DNA of 64,000 nucleotides from Aeromicrobium yanjiei (GCF_009649075.1 NZ_CP045737.1:2170001-2234000), one strand, 5' to 3'. Numbered from the stretch's first letter, positions 16,171 through 26,012 are shown. The notes: generated by a model from the letters alone, not told the origin. Translations and numbers: made by a program.

Positions 16171-17946
16171 TCAGGCGCCGAGTGCGCGGTCCAGGCGCTC
16201 GGCGAGGCCGCTGGCGCGCAGCACCGGGGTGTTGATCGCGGCGCGCACGGCCCCCTCGGAACCCAGCAGGGTCACGCTCGACTCGGCACGGGTCAGCGCG
16301 GTGTAGAGCAGCTCTCGGGTCAGCAGCCGGGAGTCGTCGTCGGGCAGCAGCACCGAGACCCGCTCGAACTGGCTGCCTTGGCTGCGGTGCACCGTCATCG
16401 CGTACGCCGTGTGGACCGCGCCGAGCCGTGACGGCGCGAACGTGCGCCGCTCGTCCTCGGCGATCAGGACCTTGAGCCCCTCGCCGTCGGGGATGGTCAT
16501 GCCGGTGTCGCCGTTGTAGAGCCGCAGCCCGCGGTCGTTCTCGGTGACCAGCACCGGCCGTCCGGCGAACCACGGTCGGCCGAGGGTGTGGCCCGCGTCC
16601 GCGTCGAGCCAGCGCTCGACCTGCTGGTTCCACGTCTCGGCCCCGAACGGGCCCTCGCGGTGGGCACACAGCAGCCGGTGCGAGCCCAGGACGCGCAGCG
16701 CCCCCTCCCCGTCGCCGACGCGGGCGAGCTCGGCCATCGAGCGCGCATCGGGCAGCAGCAGCTCGCGGATCGTCTCGGGCAGACGGTCTCCTGCGACGAG
16801 ACGGACCGACGGATCGCCGGACCGCAGGATCTCGATCGCGGCGTCAGCATCGCCGTCGCGCACGGCCGAGGCGAGGTCGATGATCGCCCCGCCGAAGCGG
16901 TGACCCGAGCGCAGGTGGGTCACCGGGGACGACGGCGCGCTCCCCCAACCACGCACGAGATCGCGCAGCACCGTGCCCGCCTCGATGGACGACAGCTGAT
17001 CGGGATCGCCGACCAGGACCAGCCGGCTGTCGTGGCGCACGGCCTCGACCAGACGTGCCATGAGCGTCAGCGACACCATCGAGCTCTCGTCGACGACCAC
17101 CACGTCGTGGGGCAACCGCCGTCGCCGGTCGTGGCGAAAGCGGGTGCCGTTGTCGGGCCGGAAGCCGAGCAGCCGGTGCATCGTGGAGGCGGTCAGCCCC
17201 TTGAGCCAGGCTCGTTCCTCGTCGGTGAACCCGTCCTGGTCGGCCACCGCCGCGACGGCTTCCTTCATGCGGGCCGCGGCCTTGCCGGTCGGCGCGACCA
17301 GCGCGACCCGCAGCGGTGGACGTCCGGTGGCCCGCGCCTGGGAGGCCAGGACGGCGAGCAGCCGGGCCAGGGCGGTGGTCTTGCCGGTGCCGGGACCACC
17401 GGTCAGCACCGTCGTCCAGCCCCGCGCCGCCCGCTCGCCGGCCGCACGCTGCTCGGCGTACGACTCCCCCGGGAAGAGCCGCGCGAGATCGGCCGCCAGC
17501 AGCTGCTCGTCGGGCTCGGGTGCGGCGTGCTCGTCCCGCCCGACGAGATCGCGGCACAGGTCGCTCTCGAGCTCGAAGTATCGGTCGAGATAGATGAGCC
17601 GTCCCTCGACCCGCATGACCGGCACGTCGGCGTCGACCAAGGGGCTGGCCGCGACCTCGGCGTGCCAGGCCTCGGGCTCGGGCCACGGCAGCTCAGGGTG
17701 CTGGGTGCTGCGGACGAGCTCGGCCAGCGAGATGCACGTCGAGCCGCCACGCACCGACCGCACGGCCAGCGCGAGCGCGAGACGTACGGCCTCCGACTGC
17801 TCGCCCACCAGCTCGGCCACGCGCACGGCGATGCGGATGTCGGCCGCAGTCAGCAGCTCGGGCACGTTGAACTCCGCGAGCAGGCCGCCGACGCCGACCG
17901 CCACGTGCCGGTCGTGCCGGTCCTCGAAGACCAGGGGCTCGGTCAT
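16171..17946 (-). CDS. recD: Exodeoxyribonuclease V alpha subunit RecD
   Basis: The protein has 591 residues from ATG 17946, which overlaps the recB stop (ATGA); longer frames upstream are shadows of recB. An N-terminal RecD domain (MTEPLVFEDRHDRHVAVGVG) is followed by a superfamily 1B helicase core with Walker A TGGPGTGKTTALARLLA near 180 and VVVDESSMVSL near 290. The C-terminal UvrD-like segment has TVHRSQGSQFERV and LLYTALTRAE. RecD is the 5'-3' motor of RecBCD, which processes double-strand breaks and degrades linear foreign DNA. It is the last cistron of recC-recB-recD. Confidence 0.94.
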   Translation of the reverse strand: MTEPLVFEDRHDRHVAVGVGGLLAEFNVPELLTAADIRIAVRVAELVGEQSEAVRLALALAVRSVRGGSTCISLAELVRSTQHPELPWPEPEAWHAEVAASPLVDADVPVMRVEGRLIYLDRYFELESDLCRDLVGRDEHAAPEPDEQLLAADLARLFPGESYAEQRAAGERAARGWTTVLTGGPGTGKTTALARLLAVLASQARATGRPPLRVALVAPTGKAAARMKEAVAAVADQDGFTDEERAWLKGLTASTMHRLLGFRPDNGTRFRHDRRRRLPHDVVVVDESSMVSLTLMARLVEAVRHDSRLVLVGDPDQLSSIEAGTVLRDLVRGWGSAPSSPVTHLRSGHRFGGAIIDLASAVRDGDADAAIEILRSGDPSVRLVAGDRLPETIRELLLPDARSMAELARVGDGEGALRVLGSHRLLCAHREGPFGAETWNQQVERWLDADAGHTLGRPWFAGRPVLVTENDRGLRLYNGDTGMTIPDGEGLKVLIAEDERRTFAPSRLGAVHTAYAMTVHRSQGSQFERVSVLLPDDDSRLLTRELLYTALTRAESSVTLLGSEGAVRAAINTPVLRASGLAERLDRALGA

Positions 17947-20900
17947 GGCAGGACTCCGTCCAGCAGATCGGACATCGCGACGATCAGCGACGCCGGCGGG
18001 TGCCAGGCGAACACGCCGTACGTCTGGCCGTCCGCGCGGGGGGTGTCGGGGCCGGCCATGCCGCGGACGTAGAGGTAGAGGGTGCCGCCGAGGTGGCGCT
18101 CGGGGTCGTAGCCGGGCTGGCGCCAGCGCAGGAAGCGGTGGATCACGACCGAGTAGAGCAGCGACTGCAGCGGATAGGTGCCCGACAGCATCGCCGCGGT
18201 CAACCCCGCCGGACTGTAGCCGTCGAGGGTCAGCGGCTGCTGGAAGTCGCCCAGCCAGTTGGTCTTGTAGTCGACCACGAGGACCCGGCCGTCGGGCAGG
18301 CGCAGCCCGAGGTCGATCGAGCCGGACAAGTAGCCGCGCAGCCCTTGTGGCGCGAGCCCGGGTGAGCGCAGCCGGTCGGCGAACGCCCGCATCGGGTCGT
18401 CGGCGGGCAGGTGCTGCTCGAGCAGGGGCGCGAGATCGCCCAGGCACGGCTCGCGACCGCCCGAGCGCGCCTCGGCACTGTCCCCGCCGGCCAGCGGCAG
18501 CTCGAAGTCGAGCTCGCGCAGTTGCCGGTCGGCCAGCAGCGTCTCGAGGGTCAGGTCGTCCGCGAGCGGCCCGAGCGGCGTACGGCAGACCGCGACGAGC
18601 GCATCGGCCAGCACCTGCGGATCGGCGTCGACACCCCAGTAGGCGAGCTCGCCCTGCACCAGCGAGACGAGCTCTGCGCCCAGATCGCCCGCGGTGACGT
18701 CGAGGTCCTCCAGGACGCCGTGGACCAGGCTGCCGAACGACGCCCCGGTCGGCAGGTCGGCCATCGGCGACGGCACCCCGACCGGCTCCTCGACCGCGAC
18801 GGTGACAGGCTCGTCGTCCTCGTCGGTCTTGCCGAGGTCGGGCACCTCGCTGTCGACCGTGGGCGCGGCGTGGTCGTCGCGGGTCAGGCCGGTGTAGGAC
18901 GTGCGACGCCAGGTCGTGTCCACGACCCGGTCGAAGCTGCGGATCGCGAGATCTCCCGCGGGCTCGTCGGCAGGCACGGCGGTCCGTTCGCGCGGCAGCG
19001 CCCGCTCGAGCACCGGCCCCCCGCGAGCCTGCCACTCCCCGAGGATGCGCACGGTGTCCTCGTCGCTCGGCACCTGGACCTTGTCGGGCACGGCCGCCTC
19101 ACCCGGTCCGCGGCCGAACAGTAGCCGCGTGAGACCCGCGTTGCCCGCATTCCAGCTCGCGCCCCACCACGCGACCACCTGCGACTGGGCGCGGGTCGCC
19201 GCGACGTACAGCAGCCGCAGCTGCTCGCCGCTGTCCTCGAGCTTCGCGGCCCGCTCGCTGTCGCGGAACGTGGGACTCGCGATCTTGCCGCCGATGTCGA
19301 GCACCCGCTCGCCGTCCCGGTGGAAGCGGACGACCTCGTCGGTCGGCACCCAGCGGTCGAAGACGTACGGCAGGTAGACGACGGGATACTGCAGGCCCTT
19401 GCTGGAGTGGATCGTCACGACCTGGACCGCGGCCGCGTCGCTGTCGAGGCGCCGGGTGCGCTCGGACGAGCCGGCGGTTGCGTCGTCGCGCTGGCCGCGC
19501 AGCCAGGCCAGCATCGCCGCAGGCCCGAGGCGGTCGCGCTCGGTGGCCTCGTGCAGCGCCTGGGCGACGTGGCGCAGATCGGTCATGTGCCGGCGTCCGT
19601 CGGGACGCTCCAGCACGCGTCGGGCCAGCTCGCCGTGACCCGAGGTCGCCTCGAACACCGCGGCGATGCCCCGGTCGCGAAGCAGGTCGGCCAGGTCGCG
19701 GACGTGGGTCGCGACCGCGTTGGTGAGGTCGTCTCCCGACGTCGCGAGCTCGGCGGCGGTGTGACCGAAGAAGTCCGTCAGCGCGGCGGCCCGCACCCGC
19801 GGGCTGCTCTGCGGACGCTCCATCGCCTCCAGCAGCGTGAGCCAGGCGTCGCCGGCCGGACTCGTGAAGACGTTGGTGCCACCGGTCAGCACCGACGCGA
19901 TGCCGTGCTCACCCAGCACACGCTGGATCTGGGCGGCGTTGGCCCCGGAGTAGACCAGCACCGCGATGTCTCCGGCCTGCAGCGGCCTGCCGTCGAACGT
20001 CGTGCCGCCGGCCAGCGACGCGGCGATGTCGGCGGCCAGGTCGTGGGCGATGCGATCGCGCAGCACGTCGATGCTGATGGTCTTGCCCGGGTCGACGCCG
20101 CAGTCGTGGCGGGTCAGCACGCGCAGCCGGAACGGGTCGGTCGCGGTGGGACCGGCCAGCCGGGAGCCCTGGTGGTCGGCGTCGACGTGGTGCACCACGA
20201 TGCGTGGATCACCCAGCGCGGCACCCTCGAACGGCACCAGGAGGGACGTCACCAGCGGAGCGTCGCTGCGCCAGTTGGTCGACAAGGTGGCCTGCTCGCG
20301 CGCGGTCGCGGCTGCCTCGAGATAGGTCACCACGTCGCCGCCGCGGAAGGCGTAGATCGCCTGCTTCGGGTCGCCGATCAGGACGAGCGTCGCGTGGCCG
20401 CCGAACGCGCGCTCCAGCACCTGCCACTGGACCGGATCGGTGTCCTGGAACTCGTCGACCAGCACGACCTTCCAGCGCCGTCGCATCTGGTCGCGGGCCG
20501 GTGACGCGTCACCCTCGAGCGCCGCGGCCAGCCGGCTCAGCAGGTCGTCGTAGCCGAGCAGTCCGAGGGCTCGCTTGCGCCGGTCGAGCTCGTCGCGGAC
20601 GGCCTGAGCGAAGCTGACCCGGTGGCCAGCCAGTGACTCGGGGTCGGCGTCCTCGGGCACGAGCCGGGCCTGCGGGTCGCCGACCGCCCAGCGCGCGATC
20701 GAGAGCGCGGTGTCGATCGTGAACGGCGGCTGGTCGGTGAGGCGGTAGCGGGCGAGGTAGAGGTCGTCGACGATCTGCACGACCACGTCGTCGAGGCTCT
20801 CGACCAGCTCGGCGCTCGCGTCTGCGTCGCCCGCGGTGCCGAGGCTGCGCAGCACGATCTGGCAGAACTGGTGGGTCGTGGCGATCGTCGCCCCGTCGAA

Positions 20901-21239
20901 GTCGGCCAAGGCCGCACGCAGTCGCTCGCGTCGCTCGGCCACGACCGCCTCGTCGCCCTCGGCCAGCAGGGCGATCACCGCATTGGGGTGCTTGGCCGCG
21001 GCGTCGCGGTCGGCGAGCTCGCGCTCGGCCTCGACCAGCTGCTCGCGCACGCGCTCGCGCAGCTCGCGGCTGGCCGCCCGGCCGAACGTGATGATGAGCA
21101 GCTCGTCGAGCCGGGCGACACCCTCGGCGACGTAGCGGGTCACGAGCGCGCCGACGGTCCAGGTCTTGCCGGTGCCGGCGCTGGCCTCGAGCAGGGTCGT
21201 GCCGGTGGGCAGCGGATCGCGGATGCTGAAGGACCTCAC
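17943..21239 (-). CDS. recB: Exodeoxyribonuclease V beta subunit RecB
   Basis: The protein has 1098 residues from GTG 21239 overlapping the recC stop; a longer frame exists but is recC shadow. The UvrD-type helicase has Walker A EASAGTGKTWTVGALV near 20, VDEFQDTDPVQWQVLERAF near 265, and IHSSKGLQYPVVYLP and LLYVAATRAQSQV in the 3' half. A C-terminal RecB-type PD-(D/E)XK nuclease has DLGLRLPDGRVLVVDYKTNW near 990, with Asp and Lys of the active site. It supplies the 3'-5' motor and the nuclease of RecBCD. Start and stop overlap both neighbours, pointing to fixed stoichiometry. Confidence 0.95.
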   Translation of the reverse strand: MRSFSIRDPLPTGTTLLEASAGTGKTWTVGALVTRYVAEGVARLDELLIITFGRAASRELRERVREQLVEAERELADRDAAAKHPNAVIALLAEGDEAVVAERRERLRAALADFDGATIATTHQFCQIVLRSLGTAGDADASAELVESLDDVVVQIVDDLYLARYRLTDQPPFTIDTALSIARWAVGDPQARLVPEDADPESLAGHRVSFAQAVRDELDRRKRALGLLGYDDLLSRLAAALEGDASPARDQMRRRWKVVLVDEFQDTDPVQWQVLERAFGGHATLVLIGDPKQAIYAFRGGDVVTYLEAAATAREQATLSTNWRSDAPLVTSLLVPFEGAALGDPRIVVHHVDADHQGSRLAGPTATDPFRLRVLTRHDCGVDPGKTISIDVLRDRIAHDLAADIAASLAGGTTFDGRPLQAGDIAVLVYSGANAAQIQRVLGEHGIASVLTGGTNVFTSPAGDAWLTLLEAMERPQSSPRVRAAALTDFFGHTAAELATSGDDLTNAVATHVRDLADLLRDRGIAAVFEATSGHGELARRVLERPDGRRHMTDLRHVAQALHEATERDRLGPAAMLAWLRGQRDDATAGSSERTRRLDSDAAAVQVVTIHSSKGLQYPVVYLPYVFDRWVPTDEVVRFHRDGERVLDIGGKIASPTFRDSERAAKLEDSGEQLRLLYVAATRAQSQVVAWWGASWNAGNAGLTRLLFGRGPGEAAVPDKVQVPSDEDTVRILGEWQARGGPVLERALPRERTAVPADEPAGDLAIRSFDRVVDTTWRRTSYTGLTRDDHAAPTVDSEVPDLGKTDEDDEPVTVAVEEPVGVPSPMADLPTGASFGSLVHGVLEDLDVTAGDLGAELVSLVQGELAYWGVDADPQVLADALVAVCRTPLGPLADDLTLETLLADRQLRELDFELPLAGGDSAEARSGGREPCLGDLAPLLEQHLPADDPMRAFADRLRSPGLAPQGLRGYLSGSIDLGLRLPDGRVLVVDYKTNWLGDFQQPLTLDGYSPAGLTAAMLSGTYPLQSLLYSVVIHRFLRWRQPGYDPERHLGGTLYLYVRGMAGPDTPRADGQTYGVFAWHPPASLIVAMSDLLDGVLP

Positions 21240-24200
21240 AGGACGTCCATCCGTTCGAAGGTGAGCAGCGGGTCCCACAGGCGCTGGGCCAGCACCGCGA
21301 ACTGGGCGCCGGAGTCGTCGCGGTCGAGGATCGCCTCCAGCGGCGCCCCCTCGCCCCAGACCAAGGCGTGGTGGGGGTCGTGCGCCTCCTTCTCGATCAC
21401 CGCTCCGTTCTTGAGCCGGGCGAGGTCCCACTCGTCGCGCGCTGCACGCAGCGCGATGTCGTGGGGGCGGTTGCGGCGCGCCTCGACGTACGCGAGGGAG
21501 GTCTTCAGCGGCAGCGGCAGCGGCTCGCACAGACCGAGGTCGCGCAGTGCGACGAGGTCGGCCAGGTGGGTGCGGGCAATCTCGTTCAGCGGCCCGACCT
21601 CGGCGTGCATACCGCCGGGGCCCCTGCTGCGGCCGATCGCGTGCGCGACCCACGGCACCTCGGGCTCCGACGCGGACAGCGCCAGCAGGTTGAGCCACGA
21701 CTGCAGCCGGTGCTTGGCGGCGAGACGCGAGTAGGTGACCGCGACCGCGCTCTGGCCGTGCACGTCGGCAACCGTCCCGGTGATGCGCCGGCCGTCGTCG
21801 AGGGTGACCTCGATGTCGACCGAACGAGCCAGGCCGCTGCGCAGCTCGGCGGTGCGCTGCATGAGCGGCTCGATGTTGGTGACCACCTCGTCGACGACCT
21901 GGCGACCGAGGTGGCCGGGCGGCAGGGTGCCGCGGAGGTATTCGGCCATGCGCGCCTCGCGCGGGTCGGCGCCGGCCAGGGCGTCGCGCAGCACACGGTC
22001 GCCGACGGACCACTTCTGCAGACCGTCCAGGTCGATCGGCACCTCGTCGACGAGGGCGTCGGCCTCGCTCAGCACGCCGACGTCGAGGCGCTGGCGCATG
22101 AACGCCTTGACCGGGTGGACCACGAAGTCGACGAGATCGCGCAGCGCGATGTCGTCCTGCGGCGGCGGGTCGAGCCGGCCCGGCATGAACGTCGTGGGGG
22201 CCTCGGGGCGCGCCGTGACAGTCGCCCCGGCCAGCGCCGCGGGGTCGAAGCTGAAGGGCTTGCCGGGCACCAGCGCACCCGGCAGCACGTTGCGCCGGTC
22301 GAACGGCTGCAGCGGGTGGTGCACGACCACTGAGCGGCGTACGTCGCCGGACGCGGTGCGCTCAAGCTGGTCGATCAGCTCACCGAGCGGCACCGCCGGC
22401 GGGCGCGGCTGACCCGTGCGCTCGTCGGCGCCGGTGTAGGTGATGACGAGCGTCTCGGTCGCGGCCATGACCGCGTCGAGCAGCAGCTGGCGGTCCTCGG
22501 TGCGCACGTCGCGCTCCCCCGTCATGGGGTCGCGCGCCAGCACGTCGTCGCCGTGGACCGCGCCGACCCGGGGGAACTCGCCGTCGTCGAGGCCGATCAT
22601 GCAGACGACGCGGTGCGGCACGGAGCGCATCGGCACCATCGTGCAGACCGTCAGGGTGCCGGTGCGGAAGCTCGACCGGGTCGGCCTCGAGCCGAGCGTG
22701 CTGTCGAGCATCTCGCTGACCTCGGCCAGCCGCAGCGGCGTGGTCGACCCGGCACCGCTCTCGGCGAGGCGGCCCAGCTCGTGCTCGAGCTGTGACAGCT
22801 GCCAGTCGTCACGCTTGGGCGTCGCGGCGAGCGAGGTGATGCCGTCGAGCAGGGTCTCGACCCAGCCCGCGAGCGGCCGCTCGACGGCCATCTCGTCGAT
22901 CGTCGTGCGCAGGCGGTGCAGCAGCTCGGCGAACCGGCCCGCGAGGTCGAGATCGCCGCTGCTGACGTCGTCCAGGGGCATGACGGTGTCGATCCAGCGT
23001 CCGCGCTGCTCCGCGACGGCCGCGCCGAGAAGCACCCGGTCGAGGCCGAACTGCCAGGTGTTGGCCTTCAGGTCACCGAGCCCGAACGGCTCGCGGTGCG
23101 CCGCGTCGAAGCCCCAGCGGGCACCGGACTGCTCGGTCCAGCGGGTCAGCTGGTCGATGTCGTCGTCGGACAGCGCGAACCGCTGGCGTACGGGCGCCAG
23201 GGCCACGAAGTCCATCACCTCGGTCGCGGTCGTCCGGCCGGTCGTCGCGAGGTCGAGCAGGGCTCGCGCGACCCCCACGAGCGGGTTGGTGCCGGCGGTG
23301 CCGCGGTCTGCCAGGCGTACCCGCAGCTGGTGCGCGGGGTGACCACCCTCGACCACGCCGATCAGCCCGAACGCGGCGCTGATCAGCGGCGCGTACGTGT
23401 CGATGTCGGGGCACATCACCAGGATGTCGCGCGGCTCGAGCGTGGGATCGTCCTCGAGCAGCCCGACCAGCACCTCACGCAGCACGTCGACCTGACGGGT
23501 GCGGCCGTGGCACGCGTGCACCTGCACGCTGCGGTCGGCGCGCTCGTACGCTCGTCCGTCCTGCCCGCTGCGGTCGTGGACCAGGTCGTCCTGCAGCCAC
23601 CCCAGCATCGTGCTCGGCGCCGGCCGGTCGAGCGGCGCGAGGTGCTCGTGCACCACGTCGGCCACGCCGCCGAGGGTGCGCTGCATCTCGCGCACGTCGC
23701 GTCCGAGCGAGATCAGCAGCGGGTTGGGGGCCTCGGTCGGCGCGGGATCGTCGCTGCGGCGGACCGTGCCGACGGCGCCCCGCTCGGCGAGCGTGCGCCA
23801 CAGCGCGGGCGACGGGTGCGGCACCCACGCGTGGACGTCACGCCGCTGCCCGAGGGCGTCGAGCAGCCGGACCTCCCCGGCGGACAGGCGGGTGTGCCCC
23901 ACCAGCGAGATGCGGGCCGGCAGGTCGAACGAGTCGGGCTCGTCCTGAAGCCGGGTGATCGTCTCGGCGAGCCGCACGTCGGGCGTCGGCGCGTCCACGA
24001 CGGCGGTGAGCCGGCGCCACAGCTCGGCCTGCCAGCGGACGTCGGCCTCGAGCACCTTGCCGGCGCCGTCCTCGTCACGGTGTGTGTTCCACGCGGTGAT
24101 GAGCTCGGGCCGCTGCGTCGCGTACGACGCGAACAGCCGCGCGAGCCGGCGGGCCACGCCGTAGCGCCGGCTCTGCCGCAGCTCGCGCTCGACCCCGGTG

Positions 24201-24565
24201 TGCTCGTGCCCGAGGTGTCGCGACAACGCCTGGCACCACGGCTCGCCCAGCGACGCGTCGATGACGTCGAGCAACGGCCAGACCACCCGGTCGGGGTCCC
24301 ACGGGTCGTCGCCCTCGATGCCGAGCAGCTCGGCGACCAGCGAGTGCGGGGAGGCGAACCTGATGCCGGCGCACACCCCGTCCTGCCGCCCCTCGCCGGT
24401 GCCGAGCCGGTGACCCAGCTGCTGCGCGAGCCAGCGCTCGACCCCGCGGGCCGGCACGACGACGATCTCCTCCGCGAAGGGATTGGGCAGCGGGTCTGCC
24501 AGCAGCTCGGCGAGCCCGACGACGAGCGTGTCGAGCCGCTCGGCGCGATGGACGTGGAAGGTCAC
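21236..24565 (-). CDS. recC: Exodeoxyribonuclease V gamma subunit RecC
   Basis: The protein has 1109 residues, starting MTFHVHRAERLDTLVVGLAE. It begins with the RecC pattern of an inactivated helicase fold (no Walker A lysine; VVVPARGVERWLAQQLGHRLG), with later RecC stretches such as FSDLRKR-less MCPDIDTYAPLI near 380 and a dead nuclease-like C-terminal domain. RecC holds the complex together and scans for Chi. The Chi sequence of this organism cannot be inferred here. It is first in the recCBD operon; no clear promoter is visible in the 43 bases before the next gene end. Confidence 0.93.
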   Translation of the reverse strand: MTFHVHRAERLDTLVVGLAELLADPLPNPFAEEIVVVPARGVERWLAQQLGHRLGTGEGRQDGVCAGIRFASPHSLVAELLGIEGDDPWDPDRVVWPLLDVIDASLGEPWCQALSRHLGHEHTGVERELRQSRRYGVARRLARLFASYATQRPELITAWNTHRDEDGAGKVLEADVRWQAELWRRLTAVVDAPTPDVRLAETITRLQDEPDSFDLPARISLVGHTRLSAGEVRLLDALGQRRDVHAWVPHPSPALWRTLAERGAVGTVRRSDDPAPTEAPNPLLISLGRDVREMQRTLGGVADVVHEHLAPLDRPAPSTMLGWLQDDLVHDRSGQDGRAYERADRSVQVHACHGRTRQVDVLREVLVGLLEDDPTLEPRDILVMCPDIDTYAPLISAAFGLIGVVEGGHPAHQLRVRLADRGTAGTNPLVGVARALLDLATTGRTTATEVMDFVALAPVRQRFALSDDDIDQLTRWTEQSGARWGFDAAHREPFGLGDLKANTWQFGLDRVLLGAAVAEQRGRWIDTVMPLDDVSSGDLDLAGRFAELLHRLRTTIDEMAVERPLAGWVETLLDGITSLAATPKRDDWQLSQLEHELGRLAESGAGSTTPLRLAEVSEMLDSTLGSRPTRSSFRTGTLTVCTMVPMRSVPHRVVCMIGLDDGEFPRVGAVHGDDVLARDPMTGERDVRTEDRQLLLDAVMAATETLVITYTGADERTGQPRPPAVPLGELIDQLERTASGDVRRSVVVHHPLQPFDRRNVLPGALVPGKPFSFDPAALAGATVTARPEAPTTFMPGRLDPPPQDDIALRDLVDFVVHPVKAFMRQRLDVGVLSEADALVDEVPIDLDGLQKWSVGDRVLRDALAGADPREARMAEYLRGTLPPGHLGRQVVDEVVTNIEPLMQRTAELRSGLARSVDIEVTLDDGRRITGTVADVHGQSAVAVTYSRLAAKHRLQSWLNLLALSASEPEVPWVAHAIGRSRGPGGMHAEVGPLNEIARTHLADLVALRDLGLCEPLPLPLKTSLAYVEARRNRPHDIALRAARDEWDLARLKNGAVIEKEAHDPHHALVWGEGAPLEAILDRDDSGAQFAVLAQRLWDPLLTFERMDVL

Positions 24566-24608
24566 GCCCTGAGCCTAGAGCCCGGGCGCGACATCACGTC
24601 CGCCATCC

Positions 24609-25904
24609 TCATGCCGCCGCTGCGTCGGCTCGGAATCTGCCGTTGCGCAGACGCCTGCGCCGCGGATCGAGCGATGCGGGTGGGATGTAGTCGGGATAGC
24701 CGTCGGCGGCGAACTCGATGTCCCAGTCCTGGGTGTGGACGACCCGGTGGTGGTGGGCGCAGATGAGGACGATGTCCTCAAGGTTGGTGGCCCCTCCGTC
24801 TGCCCAGCGCTTGCGGGCGTGGTGTCCGACGCACCAGGCGGGCGGCCGGTCGCAGCCCGGGAAGGTGCAGCCGCGGTCGCGTCGCTCGGCGGCCCGACGC
24901 TGCGCCCTGTTGAACAGTCGCTGCTCGCGTCCGCAGTCGACCGGAAGCGGCTTGCCGTTGAACACCATCGGCAGGAGCCCCTGCTCACATGCCATCCGGC
25001 GCACCTCGGTGGCCGAGACGCGGCAACCAGTGGACAGCGTGCCGGCCTTGATGCCGTCGATGAGGCTCTTGAGGTCGATGTTGACCGTGACGGTCACCCC
25101 CACGCCTGCCACGTCGGGCAGTCGGTCGGCCGGCAGGTGCTCGATCAGCGTCATGAAGGCAACCGCCATCTGCTGGCCGTACGACGGCTTGTCGTCCAGC
25201 ACCGCCAGCGCGGGGTCGTCCTCGGCCTTCTTGACCTGCGGGGCGTTGAGCGCCTCGAGGCAGTTCTTGAGCATCTCGCCCTGCGCCTCGGGGATCACGA
25301 ACTCGCCCTTGTAGGTGCCGTCCTTGCGGTCGGCCATCCAGAAGTAGGACTTCCTGCGCGCCTCGGCCTCGCGGTCGCGGATCGTCTCGTCCTCGTGGGC
25401 ATCGACGTCGTCGGGGGCGAAGGTGTCGGTGATGCGGTCGGCCCGGCGGCTGAGGTCTTTCAGCGACATCTTCTTGGCGTCGTCGAGCAGTTGCGTCTCG
25501 CAGCCATCGCGCTGCGCCGGCGACGGGTCACCCGGCAGTGCCTTGAGCTTGTCGGCAATGAGCTCGGCCTGCGCCAGCGTCACCTCGCCCTTGGCCAGCG
25601 CCTCCTGGGTCGCGGACGCGGACTCGAGCTTCTTGGCCTGCTTGACCATGCGCCCCGCCGCTACGGGATCGCCGCCGAACGCGCCGGCCAGCATCGCCCC
25701 GGTCGACGTCGCGCCCACGGTGGAGGCGGCCTTCGACCGGTCGGCGGCCCCGGCCGCAGCCAGCTGGTGGGCCTTGACCCGGGCCTCGAGCCGCGCCAGC
25801 GCCTCGCACGCGGCGATCTGCTCGGGCGCGGACATCAGGTCGTACGAGTCGAGGCGGACGGCATCGAGTGCCTCACCTGCGGCTCGTATCGACTGTTCGA
25901 ACAT
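24609..25904 (-). CDS. DUF222 (13E12-type) HNH endonuclease-like protein, second copy
   Basis: The protein has 431 residues, starting MFEQSIRAAGEALDAVRLD. The DUF222 body is followed by a C-terminal HNH motif, DRGCTFPGCDRPPAWCVGHH, with the downstream HHH of VLICAHHHRVVHTQDW. It is a paralogue of the gene at 5279-6574: same length, similar HNH end and shared upstream elements. ATG 25904 lies inside the LexA-like box, so if this start is right the repressor site covers the start codon. It separates recC from a lipoprotein gene. Function beyond probable DNA cleavage is unknown. Confidence 0.85.
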   Translation of the reverse strand: MFEQSIRAAGEALDAVRLDSYDLMSAPEQIAACEALARLEARVKAHQLAAAGAADRSKAASTVGATSTGAMLAGAFGGDPVAAGRMVKQAKKLESASATQEALAKGEVTLAQAELIADKLKALPGDPSPAQRDGCETQLLDDAKKMSLKDLSRRADRITDTFAPDDVDAHEDETIRDREAEARRKSYFWMADRKDGTYKGEFVIPEAQGEMLKNCLEALNAPQVKKAEDDPALAVLDDKPSYGQQMAVAFMTLIEHLPADRLPDVAGVGVTVTVNIDLKSLIDGIKAGTLSTGCRVSATEVRRMACEQGLLPMVFNGKPLPVDCGREQRLFNRAQRRAAERRDRGCTFPGCDRPPAWCVGHHARKRWADGGATNLEDIVLICAHHHRVVHTQDWDIEFAADGYPDYIPPASLDPRRRRLRNGRFRADAAAA

Positions 25905-25912
25905 GTGTTCTA
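25897..25912. promoter_or_regulatory. LexA (SOS) box overlapping DUF222 start
   Basis: TCGAACATGTGTTCTA fits the LexA consensus TCGAAC-N4-GTTCGA with the same one-half-site deviation as the box at 6593-6608. The ATG of the gene (25904-25902, minus strand) lies within it. Confidence 0.65.
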
Positions 25913-25947
25913 GTCAATCAGAAGTCGGATACCAGGTCAAGCACTCT

Positions 25948-26012
25948 GAGCAACTTTTTTCCTCTGATATCAGGCAAAATCTGACGTCACGGAGCCGCCA
26001 CCCCAAGCCTAG
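25948..26012 (-). promoter_or_regulatory. Conserved upstream block of second DUF222 gene
   Basis: GCAACTTTTTTCCTCTGATATC (25950-25971) and CCACCCCAAGCCTAG (25998-26012) match the blocks upstream of the first DUF222 gene in order, orientation and spacing (69 versus 68 bases from LexA box to GATATC). Confidence 0.5.

Noticed and set aside
12669..16235. Very long open frame on the plus strand opposite the SWIM-SNF2 gene
   Set aside because: It is the GC-rich antisense shadow of a well-supported helicase: no ribosome site, Arg/Gly/Leu-rich, no domain motifs.
17947..19035. N-terminal extension of RecD into recB
   Set aside because: The extension reads as Arg/Ala/Pro-rich shadow coding; ATG 17946 overlaps the recB stop and begins the RecD family sequence.
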